From Winogradskyella ursingii (GTDB lineage Bacteria; Bacteroidota; Bacteroidia; Flavobacteriales; Flavobacteriaceae), in assembly GCF_013403975.1 (NCBI RefSeq), contig NZ_JABFDH010000003.1, positions 1-64,000 of the forward strand: a DNA stretch of 64,000 bases, in the 5' to 3' direction. Below are positions 9,493 to 18,171 of this stretch, piece after piece. The notes below the pieces were generated by a model, which was given only the letters and a program-made list of their open reading frames with translations, was not told where the DNA came from and searched no databases. Made by a program: the position numbers and the translations under genes. Positions within the stretch are counted from its first letter, which is position 1. Each line of letters starts with the position of its first letter.

Positions 9493-10086
9493 ATGAAAAG
9501 AAATTTACTAGCCTTATTATGTTTATGCCTTACTACCGTTGCACTATCTCAAGAAGTGCGATATGGTATAAGAGGTGCAATTAACGTGTCGAACTTGGAT
9601 TTTGATCCAGATGCTAATTTTAATAATGAACACCGTAATGGATTTGCATTTGGTGGATTTATAGATTATGGATTCTCTGAAACGGTTTGGTTGCATACAG
9701 AATTGCAATGGTCTGCAGAAGGAGGAAAAGAAAAGTCCGTTAGAAGATCTACTCTTTTTCCAGAAACTTTAGGTACTGATCAAGGCAATGAAACGGTATC
9801 GTTGAGAGCTGATTATATCCAAATGCCAATTATGCTAAGATTCTCTTTGTCAGAACGCTTAATTGTTGGTGCAGGACCACAAGTAGCATTAAAAACATGG
9901 AAAAACGAAGATTCGTTTTCAACTTTTACGTTCTCCGGTGTAGCAGGTTTTGAATATATGATTACAGATGAGTTATTTGTTGACGCAAGATATTCGTACG
10001 GTTTGTCAAATATTTTAGATGATGATTTTGGCGACAGAGAAGCCAAGAATCATGTGATGCAATTCGGATTTGGAATTAAGATTTAA
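9493..10086 (+). CDS. Outer-membrane beta-barrel protein (PorT-like/OMP_b-brl fold)
   Basis: This 197-residue protein has a clear signal peptide of about 19 residues ending VALSQ. The rest is alternating beta strands typical of the small barrel family common in Bacteroidota, starting YGIRGAINVSNL and closing with HVMQFGFGIKI, whose C-terminal residues suit BAM-dependent insertion. It lies 68 bases after ppx and ends at a bidirectional terminator. Its specific role is unknown. The family includes PorT but this copy is not assigned to the type IX system. Confidence 0.85.
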   Translation: MKRNLLALLCLCLTTVALSQEVRYGIRGAINVSNLDFDPDANFNNEHRNGFAFGGFIDYGFSETVWLHTELQWSAEGGKEKSVRRSTLFPETLGTDQGNETVSLRADYIQMPIMLRFSLSERLIVGAGPQVALKTWKNEDSFSTFTFSGVAGFEYMITDELFVDARYSYGLSNILDDDFGDREAKNHVMQFGFGIKI

Positions 10087-10106
10087 AACTAAGTAAAATA
10101 GAATAA

Positions 10107-10139
10107 TAAAAGCTTCAACATTATGTTGAAGCTTTTTTT
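10107..10139. terminator. Bidirectional intrinsic terminator between the barrel gene and miaE
   Basis: A perfect stem AAAAGCTTCAACAT pairs with ATGTTGAAGCTTTT around a tiny loop and is followed by T residues on both strands. It separates convergent genes and overlaps the last codons of miaE. Confidence 0.9.
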
Positions 10140-10719
10140 ATCCATGAATAGTTTCTTTGTTTCCGAGGTCTTTCATAATTTCAGCTTCATATTCTAAAAG
10201 CGCATTCCATTTCTTATCTACTTCTTTACGGTCGCCATATTTTCTGGCAAAATTCAAGAACATCGTATAGTGACCAGCTTCACTTATCATAAGTTTGCGA
10301 TAAAACTTGGCAAGTTTTTTGTCCTCTAGCGCTTCGGATAATAACCTGAAACGCTCGCAACTGCGTGCCTCAATCAATGCGGCATATAATAAACGATGCA
10401 CTAATTGGGTAGTCCTGCTGCCGCCTTTAGGGAAGAATTTTAACAATGTAATTACATATTCATCCTTGCGGTCTCTTCCTAGCGTCCAACCTTTTTCTAA
10501 AATTAAATCGTGAACCATTTTAAAATGACTCATTTCTTCATTCACCAACTCAATCATCTCCTCAACAAGTTCTGTGTATTCAGGAAAACTAACGATTAAT
10601 GATATCGCTGTACTGGCAGCTTTCTGTTCACAATAGGCGTGATCTACTAAAATATCCTCAATATTTTTTTCGACAATATTAACCCATCTTGGATCCGTTG
10701 GTAGCTTTAGTCCTAGCAT
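10138..10719 (-). CDS. miaE: tRNA-(ms2io6A)-hydroxylase
   Basis: The 193-residue protein matches MiaE, a non-heme diiron monooxygenase that hydroxylates the isopentenyl group of ms2i6A at tRNA position 37. Ferritin-like metal motifs are visible: EEMSHFKMVH (ExxH), EARSCERF and SEAGHYTMF (a second ExxH). Its length fits the family. The start overlaps the TAA of the upstream lipoprotein gene by one base (TAATG), indicating coupling. It is likely cotranscribed with dnaX and the lipoprotein gene. Confidence 0.93.
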   Translation of the reverse strand: MLGLKLPTDPRWVNIVEKNIEDILVDHAYCEQKAASTAISLIVSFPEYTELVEEMIELVNEEMSHFKMVHDLILEKGWTLGRDRKDEYVITLLKFFPKGGSRTTQLVHRLLYAALIEARSCERFRLLSEALEDKKLAKFYRKLMISEAGHYTMFLNFARKYGDRKEVDKKWNALLEYEAEIMKDLGNKETIHG

Positions 10720-11288
10720 TATAAATAGTTTTCTTTTTTGTTTTTTGTTATGCGGAATGAACCATCTCTATTAATAATCATTTGAAATATTTCGCGTTTA
10801 TCCGAATTAACCTCGGCATAATAAATATCCAAGCTCAGACTTTGGCTATTGGTAAAATTAGTTTGATTGATCCAAACACCTTGAAGATTAGAATAAGTCA
10901 TTGCATGCTCATTTTCTTTAAAATACGAGAAAATGAAATCTTTATCAATTACTGTATTCAAAACTTGTCGATCATCAACTATAATAGAGATTTCACTTTT
11001 TACTTCTCGGTAGAATTCTGTTTTAGTCTTTAGATCTTTTTCAATTTTAATAGGAATATGGTTTCCCAAATCCGTAAAAGTTTTAATTTTTACATTAAAA
11101 CCATTACTCATTAAGGTATCAGTAACTGTTTCGTGATAATTCTCAGGGATATACTCAACGATCTCGAAAGGAATGTTCTTTTTAAAATTCTGTATACTTT
11201 CCTTTAGTGCCTGATGCTTGGTTTTTCTGCCTTCACAACTTGTAAAAGCTACAACCAATAACAATAGAAGACCGAATAAATTTCTCAT
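10719..11288 (-). CDS. Predicted lipoprotein of unknown function
   Basis: This 189-residue protein has a short hydrophobic N-terminus and a lipobox ending FTSC at about residue 18, so it is likely a lipid-anchored periplasmic or outer-membrane protein. The rest is charged, with beta-rich stretches, and I recognise no named domain. It sits between dnaX (6 bases upstream) and miaE (one-base overlap). The coupling probably reflects cotranscription rather than shared function. Confidence 0.75.
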   Translation of the reverse strand: MRNLFGLLLLLVVAFTSCEGRKTKHQALKESIQNFKKNIPFEIVEYIPENYHETVTDTLMSNGFNVKIKTFTDLGNHIPIKIEKDLKTKTEFYREVKSEISIIVDDRQVLNTVIDKDFIFSYFKENEHAMTYSNLQGVWINQTNFTNSQSLSLDIYYAEVNSDKREIFQMIINRDGSFRITKNKKENYL

Positions 11289-11294
11289 AATCCA

Positions 11295-13037
11295 TTAAAT
11301 ATCAAGACCAAATGTTTGACGTAATAAGTCTAAATTTGGATTTTTAGTTTTTAATTTTTCATACTTTTCTTGAGGCGTAAAGGCATATTTTTTAGCTTTT
11401 TCCTCGTTCACTTTTATATCTAAATGTAAGTCGTAATTTTTAAGTCTCTTTTTTAAAAACACCATCAACGGAAATTGAGCGCGTTCTAATTCAATTTTGT
11501 TGGTATTGTTGGAGTAGGTGAGATGTAAAGTTGTTCCTTTTAATTGTGGAGTTTCCATCTGTAGAATAGATGCCATTATTTTCTCACCTTTTTTATCCAT
11601 AGACGCTGCATAATCTTTCCACGCCGCGGTCAGTGCTTCTTGTGTCACTGGTTCTTTTGGTAGGTCGTCTTCATTAATAACCACATCCATTTGGCGTAAT
11701 TGATGCTCCTTTTTTTCCTTTATACTTTTTAAAGAAAGACCAGATGTTTTTTTAGGATTGTTAATCGAAATTTTTGGAATCGTTGAAGTTGCAGTTATCT
11801 CAGTCGCAGTATTTGAAATTATTTTTTGTGGTTCTGGCTCAACGACTTTCTGTTCTACAGCAACCTGAACTGTTTCAGTTTTCGAAGTCTCTGCTGGTTT
11901 TTTAACTGGAATAGGCTCAATTCCTTTGGCCTTAAAATAAGATGGTGGAATTATGAAATGCCTACCGTTTTTTTTTTCTCCATCAAAAGTGATAGAGGCT
12001 AATTGCATTAAGGTAAGCTCAACAAGTAAGCGTTGGTTTTTACTGGATTTATATTTTAGATCACAATCATTGGCCATCTCTATACCCATCAGCAAAAAAC
12101 TGTTTGAAGTTTTTTGAGATTGTTCAATGTATTTTTGTTTGGTATCATCACCAACTTCGAGAAGCTCAATTGTAGCTTGATTTTTACAAACCATTAAATC
12201 TCTAAAATGTGATGCCAAACCAGCAATGTAATGATGACCGTCAAATCCTTTAGATAGAATTGAGTTGAATTGCACCAATAAATCCGGAATCTTATTTTCC
12301 AAAATTAAATCTGTACTGGTAAAATAGGTTTCGTAATCCAGTACATTGAGATTTTCAGTTACGGCTTGTCTGCTAAGATTTTTACCAGAAAAACTCACGA
12401 CTCTATCAAATATAGAAAGTGCGTCACGCATGGCACCATCTGCCTTTTGGGCTATGATGTGTAATGCATCATCTTCTGCAGTAATACCTTGTTCTTCTGC
12501 GATATATTTAAGATATTCCTTCGCGTCCTTTACGGTAATTCTTTTAAAGTCAAATATCTGGCAACGAGATAGTATAGTAGGAATTATTTTGTGTTTTTCT
12601 GTAGTTGCTAAAATAAAGATGCAATGTTTTGGAGGTTCTTCCAGCGTTTTTAAGAAAGCATTAAAAGCAGCTTGAGATAGCATGTGTACCTCATCTATAA
12701 TGTATACCTTATACTTACCAACTTGTGGTGGAATACGTACTTGGTCGGTCAGATTCCTGATATCATCAACAGAATTATTGGAAGCTGCATCCAATTCAAA
12801 AATATTGAAAGCAAAATCTTCGTCTTCACTCGTATTGCCATCACTATTAATCATTTTGGCAAGAATCCTTGCACAAGTCGTTTTACCCACTCCACGCGGA
12901 CCCGTAAACAAGAGTGCTTGAGCCAAATGATTATTTTCAATAGCATTTAATAACGTATTGGTAATGGCCTGCTGGCCCACAACGTCCTTAAAGGTCTGCG
13001 GTCTGTATTTTCTGGCCGATACTACGAAATGTTCCAA
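11295..13037 (-). CDS. dnaX: DNA polymerase III subunit gamma/tau
   Basis: This is the clamp-loader ATPase. Motifs in order are RKYRPQTFKDVVG, Walker A GPRGVGKTTCAR, Walker B/sensor DEVHMLS, and LEEPPKH. A long proline/lysine-rich linker and a tau-type C-terminal part follow. I place the start at a TTG (13037) because family members begin MEHFVVSARKYRPQTF, which fits exactly. In-frame ATGs at 13091 and 13127 would add 18 or 30 residues of low-complexity, unconserved-looking sequence. The segment after Walker A, where E. coli and Bacillus DnaX hold a four-cysteine zinc module, contains no cysteine cluster here. Confidence 0.95.
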   Translation of the reverse strand: MEHFVVSARKYRPQTFKDVVGQQAITNTLLNAIENNHLAQALLFTGPRGVGKTTCARILAKMINSDGNTSEDEDFAFNIFELDAASNNSVDDIRNLTDQVRIPPQVGKYKVYIIDEVHMLSQAAFNAFLKTLEEPPKHCIFILATTEKHKIIPTILSRCQIFDFKRITVKDAKEYLKYIAEEQGITAEDDALHIIAQKADGAMRDALSIFDRVVSFSGKNLSRQAVTENLNVLDYETYFTSTDLILENKIPDLLVQFNSILSKGFDGHHYIAGLASHFRDLMVCKNQATIELLEVGDDTKQKYIEQSQKTSNSFLLMGIEMANDCDLKYKSSKNQRLLVELTLMQLASITFDGEKKNGRHFIIPPSYFKAKGIEPIPVKKPAETSKTETVQVAVEQKVVEPEPQKIISNTATEITATSTIPKISINNPKKTSGLSLKSIKEKKEHQLRQMDVVINEDDLPKEPVTQEALTAAWKDYAASMDKKGEKIMASILQMETPQLKGTTLHLTYSNNTNKIELERAQFPLMVFLKKRLKNYDLHLDIKVNEEKAKKYAFTPQEKYEKLKTKNPNLDLLRQTFGLDI

Positions 13038-13197
13038 ATCTAATCTGAACTTGCTTGTATTGAATTTCTTTTCAGTATTTGAGCATCTCATGATGCTATT
13101 ATACTTTTTATTCTGCAATAAATACAAATTTAATAATAACCAGCTAAAAGCCTTTTTAAAGATTCATAATTTAATATGAGTTATTAACAGTTTATTG

Positions 13198-13205
13198 TAA
13201 TTTTG
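13198..13205 (+). promoter_or_regulatory. -7 promoter element of rnpB
   Basis: TAATTTTG matches the Bacteroidota -7 consensus TAnnTTTG and lies 5 bases before the predicted 5' end of RNase P RNA. No clear -33 TTG is seen at the expected distance. Confidence 0.55.
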
Positions 13206-13210
13206 CACTT

Positions 13211-13525
13211 GAGTAGATCACCTTATCGCACTGACACTTGTTGTCAGTGAGGAAAGTCCGGACACCATAGTGTAACATAGTGGTTAACAGCCACCAGTCG
13301 AAAGGCTAGGAAAAGTGCAACAGAAAGAATGTACAGATCATGCTGTAGTGAAACCAGGTAAACTCTATGTGGTGCAATGTCATGTAAACTAACGTTTGAG
13401 CGTGCACGCGCGATTGTTAGAGGGTAGGCAGCTAAAGTTTGCTGGTAACAGTAAACTCAGATAAATGATAAGGCCATGACACGTTTACGGAGTCATTGGA
13501 CAGAATCCGGCTTATAGATTTGCTT
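13211..13525 (+). ncRNA. rnpB: RNase P RNA (class A)
   Basis: The catalytic RNA of RNase P matures tRNA 5' ends. Diagnostic conserved blocks are visible: GAGGAAAGTCCGGAC from 13239, ACAGAAA at 13320-13326, and the 3' block AGAATCCGGCTTAT from 13502. The P1 helix closes the molecule: the nine bases at 13211-13219 pair continuously, allowing G-U, with 13517-13525, giving a length of about 315 nucleotides. A promoter element lies just upstream and an intrinsic terminator 8 bases downstream. Confidence 0.96.
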
Positions 13526-13533
13526 AAATATAA

Positions 13534-13563
13534 AAAACCCTTTACAAAAGTGTAAAGGGTTTT
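13534..13563. terminator. Intrinsic terminator of rnpB (bidirectional)
   Basis: A perfect 12-base stem AAACCCTTTACA/TGTAAAGGGTTT with the loop AAAG is flanked by A and T runs. It can serve rnpB on plus and the gene at 13588-14349 on minus. Confidence 0.9.
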
Positions 13564-13587
13564 GTCTTTGATTGATTGTGGTTGTTG

Positions 13588-14349
13588 TCAATTACCCTGA
13601 GGTGTATAACTGAGATCTGGTCTAACATTTGCACGAACCTGATCGTATTTGGTTGCCAAAGATATGACACTGTACATCGCCGCATCGCCATCTTCTCCCA
13701 TCATTTTATTATTTTCCTTTCCACCCATTGCTATACTTGCTGAGTCCTCTCCGGCAATTTCAACCATATAATAATTTTCTGTTGAGCCAAAACCGCTATG
13801 ATAAACATTGTATCCAGACTTGATGCCTTTATCGTTAAACATTTTTTTTACATCAGCCATCGCTTTATTCATTGCCTCTGCATTTTTCGGCGAATAGTAT
13901 AGAAAATGATATTCTCGGGCATTCTTGTTTGCAGTGGTATACCCTTCTGGTATATAGGATAAATCAGTAGAGTGGTGCAAAACGTAATCATAATGGGAGT
14001 CGTAGCATTCGTCCATTTTGTCAAACATATTCTTTAATTCATCCTTATCCATGTTTTCCGAGAGTATCGTCATAGGATTCTCATCTAGATCAGACATGTT
14101 TTCAATTGGCGACACGTAAACATATCTGCCATCTTCTACACTTATTGCAGTATAAATGGCATCCGAATTATGTTTTTTGAGTTGTTCGTTCAATTTTTTT
14201 GAAGCTTCCTCGTATTGAGGAATCATATTGAATTTTACATGGTCCGTATGAACCACGAACATCGTTGGTTGTGCATCTTGAGCATTTACGAATTGAAATG
14301 CCAAGAGCATCACTGTTAGGATAGATAATCCTCTTTTAAAATGTTTCAT
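13588..14349 (-). CDS. Secreted protein of unknown function with two similar halves
   Basis: The 253-residue protein has a signal peptide ending FVNAQ at about residue 23. I do not recognise a named family. The mature protein appears to consist of two ferredoxin-like halves with the same order of elements. Each opens with a strand (FVVHTDHVKF and YHFLYYSPKN), continues with a charged helix (IPQYEEASKKLNEQL and EAMNKAMADVKKMF), and then strands. This resembles dimeric alpha/beta-barrel proteins such as NIPSNAP/ABM; that is inference from pattern only. It is a single gene with terminators on both sides of its transcription unit. Confidence 0.7.
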   Translation of the reverse strand: MKHFKRGLSILTVMLLAFQFVNAQDAQPTMFVVHTDHVKFNMIPQYEEASKKLNEQLKKHNSDAIYTAISVEDGRYVYVSPIENMSDLDENPMTILSENMDKDELKNMFDKMDECYDSHYDYVLHHSTDLSYIPEGYTTANKNAREYHFLYYSPKNAEAMNKAMADVKKMFNDKGIKSGYNVYHSGFGSTENYYMVEIAGEDSASIAMGGKENNKMMGEDGDAAMYSVISLATKYDQVRANVRPDLSYTPQGN

Positions 14350-14494
14350 AATTGTTTGATTTTTGGTTAATAGCTTTTAACCATAATCAAAAACAGATAA
14401 AGACAGATGTAGAAAGTTTAAACAGAAAATTCTGCTAAAGGCTTATAAAGCTAGTGAAAAAATTTAACTAGGAATTTAGCTACAATATTGGCAA

Positions 14495-15034
14495 TCAGAA
14501 TGTTTCAAAGAAACTGAACATGTTGCCGCCATAACTCTTAGCTTCAGAAAAATGCGCTAATTGACTTAAATCTGTGTGCTTAGAATGTTCTACGATGAGT
14601 AAACCTTCATCAGCTAACAATTCATTTTGGAATACTATTTCCGGAATTTTGGAAAACTCCTGGAGATCAAAATTATATGGCGGATCTGCAAATATGATAT
14701 CAAATTTCTGTTTCGATTTCTCTAAGTATTTAAACACATCACTTTTAATAGTGTTTATTGGCATCTCAAAACTCTTAGCAGTCTCATTAATAAATTTAAT
14801 ACAACCAAAATGAGCATCTACAGCTACAATGTTTTCTGTGCCTCTTGAAGCAAACTCGTAACTTATGTTGCCTGTTCCCGAGAATAAATCCAATATTGAA
14901 ATATCTTCAAAATAATAACGATTATTTAGAATATTGAACAGTGCTTCCTTGGCCATATCGGTAGTTGGTCTAACAGGCAATTTTTTGGGTGCCGTAATTC
15001 TTCTGCCTTTGTATGTGCCAGATATGATACGCAT
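14495..15034 (-). CDS. rsmD: 16S rRNA (guanine(966)-N2)-methyltransferase
   Basis: The 179-residue protein matches RsmD. It begins MRIISGTYKGRRI, then PVRPTTDMAKEALFNIL, then the SAM-binding motif LDLFSGTGNISYEFASRG, and has the N6/N2-methyltransferase motif ADPPYNF. It methylates G966 of 16S rRNA during small-subunit assembly. Its ATG overlaps the stop of the upstream DUF3822 gene by one base. The pairing of rsmD with DUF3822 is widespread in Bacteroidota. Confidence 0.95.
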   Translation of the reverse strand: MRIISGTYKGRRITAPKKLPVRPTTDMAKEALFNILNNRYYFEDISILDLFSGTGNISYEFASRGTENIVAVDAHFGCIKFINETAKSFEMPINTIKSDVFKYLEKSKQKFDIIFADPPYNFDLQEFSKIPEIVFQNELLADEGLLIVEHSKHTDLSQLAHFSEAKSYGGNMFSFFETF

Positions 15035-15840
15035 TAAAACGAATTAAGAATTAAATAATGGTGATGAAGTGATTCTATATCTAAAGCTTTTGAAAAATTA
15101 AAAGTGTAATTGTTTTTCAACATTTTTACGTGGCGGATGTAAGTGAAAAGAATGTTGAAAATTTCATCTTCTTTATTGACAGTTCCGGTTAAATTCAATT
15201 GAGTTGTTTCAGCATCTAGCTTTAGTTGTTCAAAAACGAACAAAACGTAATAGATTAAATCCTCTTTTGTTGAGTATTGAAATACATTAAATAATAATAA
15301 CTCACCTCTCTCAACAACCAATAGCTCTAAAGATGCACTGTTAACGTTAAGATATACTTCAGGTTTATCTGATGAATTTTTAGTTTGAAGCGATGCATCA
15401 ATTAGTAAAGTAGAGGAATGCTTGTAAACAAATTCGCCAAATATATCGAGGATATAATTGTTCACATTAACGTAAGGTACAAATACGTTAACGCTATTGT
15501 TTATGGAAACGTCATCTGTAGATATAAGATCCGTTCGTAAAATCTTGGAATTGAATTTTAGATAATCTGCCTTATGGTTCTCATCATATAGATCTTTTGG
15601 CACCAATGATGCCAATTCATTTTGATGGATAACCGTGACTGCATCAAAAGTATCTGAAAAAACCGTATTGGCACTAAGCTCGCTCTTAAGTCGATTGAGT
15701 GCGTCGTTAGGAGTCAACTTTTGCTCAAAATCAATAGACTTTAAAAACTCAATAGTATTTAAGCTTCTGTTTAGAATGCAAAAAGAAAGCCCATTCAAAT
15801 TGAATTGAATGGACAGCTCTTTAATATCGTTTCTTGTCAA
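15034..15840 (-). CDS. DUF3822 family protein
   Basis: The 268-residue cytosolic protein matches the DUF3822 family, found in Bacteroidota next to rsmD. Visible features include an N-terminal LSIQFNLNGLSFCIL strand pair and an acidic central region; the fold resembles actin-like ATPases but without an evident complete nucleotide site. The function is not established. Coupling to rsmD by TAATG overlap suggests joint expression. Confidence 0.8.
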   Translation of the reverse strand: MTRNDIKELSIQFNLNGLSFCILNRSLNTIEFLKSIDFEQKLTPNDALNRLKSELSANTVFSDTFDAVTVIHQNELASLVPKDLYDENHKADYLKFNSKILRTDLISTDDVSINNSVNVFVPYVNVNNYILDIFGEFVYKHSSTLLIDASLQTKNSSDKPEVYLNVNSASLELLVVERGELLLFNVFQYSTKEDLIYYVLFVFEQLKLDAETTQLNLTGTVNKEDEIFNILFTYIRHVKMLKNNYTFNFSKALDIESLHHHYLILNSF

Positions 15841-15842
15841 AA

Positions 15843-16571
15843 CTACTGCTCGTTAGAGAGGTCTTTGCCCCAATTTCCATTGGTACTGATTTCTTCCATA
15901 GAACCTACTCTTATAGTAGGACCTTTAACACCTGCAATGGATTGCTTTTGCTTTTCCTTGTCTATTAAGTATTTTTCTTGATCATATAATACGACTGCTT
16001 TGTCAACACTTGCTTCAAAGACTGGAATGTCATCTAAAGTACCAGCTTTTAACTCAAAAGTTGCACCTTCTTTGCCAACGCCTACATTCATCATATTTTT
16101 ATAAGTGTCCTTCCCTTTAAATAAAGAATCTTTAACAGAGAAAAAACTTAAGGTATCAATCAAAGTTTCAGTTTTCATCGTCTCAACACCACCAAATGCT
16201 CTGGTACGCTCAACATCCAATACCAAAGTATCACGTCTCTGTGTAATTGGTACTTGTGCGGTATCTACAAAACGAATCAGTTTTTCAAACGAATCTGCAT
16301 ATTTATTGTTTACATCTTTGTAAAGTAATTGTGTGTCTCTGATATCTTTTAATCTTTCGATAACAACAGCATAGCGCTTATCCTTTAGTTGATTAAACTG
16401 GATTTCTCTATAAACTGACATAAAAGTAATATATCCTAAATAAATGATTAATCCCCAAAGTAAAATGTGAATAATAGGTTTAACTTTTTTAGGGACAAAT
16501 TTATCTATTAACCATACGATAAGGATGGTCAATAAAATAATACCTACTACTGCTATGATTACTGTTACCAT
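15843..16571 (-). CDS. Conserved membrane protein of unknown function
   Basis: This 242-residue protein has two transmembrane helices (about residues 3-25 and 33-52). A helical region and a beta-rich soluble domain of about 185 residues follow, likely periplasmic. It is the first gene of the transcription unit leading into DUF3822 and rsmD, with a 2-base gap. I recognise no characterised domain. It is divergent from the helicase gene at 16725. Confidence 0.75.
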   Translation of the reverse strand: MVTVIIAVVGIILLTILIVWLIDKFVPKKVKPIIHILLWGLIIYLGYITFMSVYREIQFNQLKDKRYAVVIERLKDIRDTQLLYKDVNNKYADSFEKLIRFVDTAQVPITQRRDTLVLDVERTRAFGGVETMKTETLIDTLSFFSVKDSLFKGKDTYKNMMNVGVGKEGATFELKAGTLDDIPVFEASVDKAVVLYDQEKYLIDKEKQKQSIAGVKGPTIRVGSMEEISTNGNWGKDLSNEQ

Positions 16572-16724
16572 GTTTTTGTTTATTAATTAAGGTCTCTCGC
16601 AAATCTACAATTTTTTTTTGTTCGTAAAAATTATCTAAATAAAAATCATAAAAAATAAATATGTAAATAGAACTAAGGCTTATAAAATATAGAATAGTGC
16701 TATCTTGCTTTCATAATATTCTTT

Positions 16725-18167
16725 ATGATTTCAAACGCTTCGGACTTTTATAAGTTATTAAAAAACAAATTTCCTTTTAAGCCAACACCCAAACAAGACA
16801 TTGTGCTTTTGCAATTGTCTGAATTTATATTTGCTACAAAAACCAATGGCGTTTATTTGCTCAAAGGATATGCAGGTACAGGTAAAACTAGCATTGTCGG
16901 CACTATAGTTTCTAATTTGTGGCAAGCGAAAAAAAATGCTGTTTTACTGGCGCCAACGGGAAGAGCGGCAAAAGTCATTTCTAATTATTCTAAAAAAGAA
17001 GCGTTTACAATTCATAAAAAAATCTATTTTCCTAAAAAGGATAGAGGTGGAGGTGTAAAATTTGTAATGCAACCAAATAAGCATCGAAACACTATTTTTA
17101 TAGTGGATGAGGCGTCCATGATCCCTGATACGCCATCAGATTCTAAACTTTTTGAAAATGGTTCTCTTCTGGATGATTTAATGCAATACGTTTATTCCGG
17201 CCATGAGTGCAAGTTGCTTTTGATCGGTGATAAAGCACAGCTGCCACCAGTGAAATCAGATTTGAGTCCTGCTTTAGATGCAGATAAATTGTACCTTAAT
17301 TATAATAAAAATGTGACGAGTATTGAATTGGATGAAGTTGTGCGACAAGAGCAAGACTCCGGAATTTTGGAGAACGCTACGGAACTAAGAGCCGTCTTGC
17401 AATCTGAATTTTACGAAAGCTTCAAATTCAATTTGAAAGGCTTTACAGATATTGTAAGATTAATGGACGGTTACGAAATTATGGACGCGATTAACGATGC
17501 CTACAGCGCAAATGGTTATGAGGAAACTGCCATTATAGTTAGAAGTAACAAACGCGCTAACCAATACAATCAGCAAATTAGGCAACGTATTTTATTCAAT
17601 GAAACAGAGCTCTCATCTGGGGATTTTTTAATGGTTGTTAAGAATAATTATTTTTGGATTAAACCTACGACCGAAGCTGGTTTTATCGCTAATGGTGATA
17701 TTATTGAAGTACTCGAAATTTTCAGTATTAAAGAGCTTTATGGCTTTAGATTTGCAGAAGTTAAAGTGCAAATGGTCGATTATCCGAAGATGCGTCCGTT
17801 TGAAACCGTGTTATTGCTAGATACCATAGATGTGGAAAGTGCCTCACTAAGTTACGAAGAATCCAACCGACTGTATCAAGAGGTAAGTAAAGATTATGCT
17901 GATGAAACATCTAAGTATAAACGATTTTTGGGAGTAAAAAACAACCAATTTTTTAATGCACTCCAAGTCAAATTTTCTTATACTATTACATGTCATAAAT
18001 CGCAAGGCGGACAATGGAATACTATTTTTGTAGAGCAACCATATTTGCCAAATGGTATGGATAGAGATTATATCAGGTGGTTGTATACAGCTGTGACACG
18101 TGCCAAGGAAAAGCTCTATTTAATTAACTTTAAAGACGAAATGTTTACTGAAAATATCCTAAATTAG
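16725..18167 (+). CDS. RecD-like/UvrD-type ATP-dependent DNA helicase
   Basis: The 480-residue protein carries Walker A GYAGTGKTS (about residue 48), Walker B FIVDEASM, motif III LLIGDKAQLPP and the C-terminal UvrD_C_2 motif TCHKSQGGQWNTIFVE followed by YTAVTRAKEKLYLI. This is the short RecD2-like superfamily 1B architecture without the N-terminal extension of RecD2. It probably unwinds DNA 5'-3' during repair or recombination. It heads a plus-strand run and is separated from the DUF4126 gene by only 4 bases. Confidence 0.9.
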   Translation: MISNASDFYKLLKNKFPFKPTPKQDIVLLQLSEFIFATKTNGVYLLKGYAGTGKTSIVGTIVSNLWQAKKNAVLLAPTGRAAKVISNYSKKEAFTIHKKIYFPKKDRGGGVKFVMQPNKHRNTIFIVDEASMIPDTPSDSKLFENGSLLDDLMQYVYSGHECKLLLIGDKAQLPPVKSDLSPALDADKLYLNYNKNVTSIELDEVVRQEQDSGILENATELRAVLQSEFYESFKFNLKGFTDIVRLMDGYEIMDAINDAYSANGYEETAIIVRSNKRANQYNQQIRQRILFNETELSSGDFLMVVKNNYFWIKPTTEAGFIANGDIIEVLEIFSIKELYGFRFAEVKVQMVDYPKMRPFETVLLLDTIDVESASLSYEESNRLYQEVSKDYADETSKYKRFLGVKNNQFFNALQVKFSYTITCHKSQGGQWNTIFVEQPYLPNGMDRDYIRWLYTAVTRAKEKLYLINFKDEMFTENILN

Positions 18168-18171
18168 AACT

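Noticed and set aside
12682-12950. Plus-strand open frames opposite dnaX
   Set aside because: They are antisense to the conserved ATPase core and have no motif of their own.
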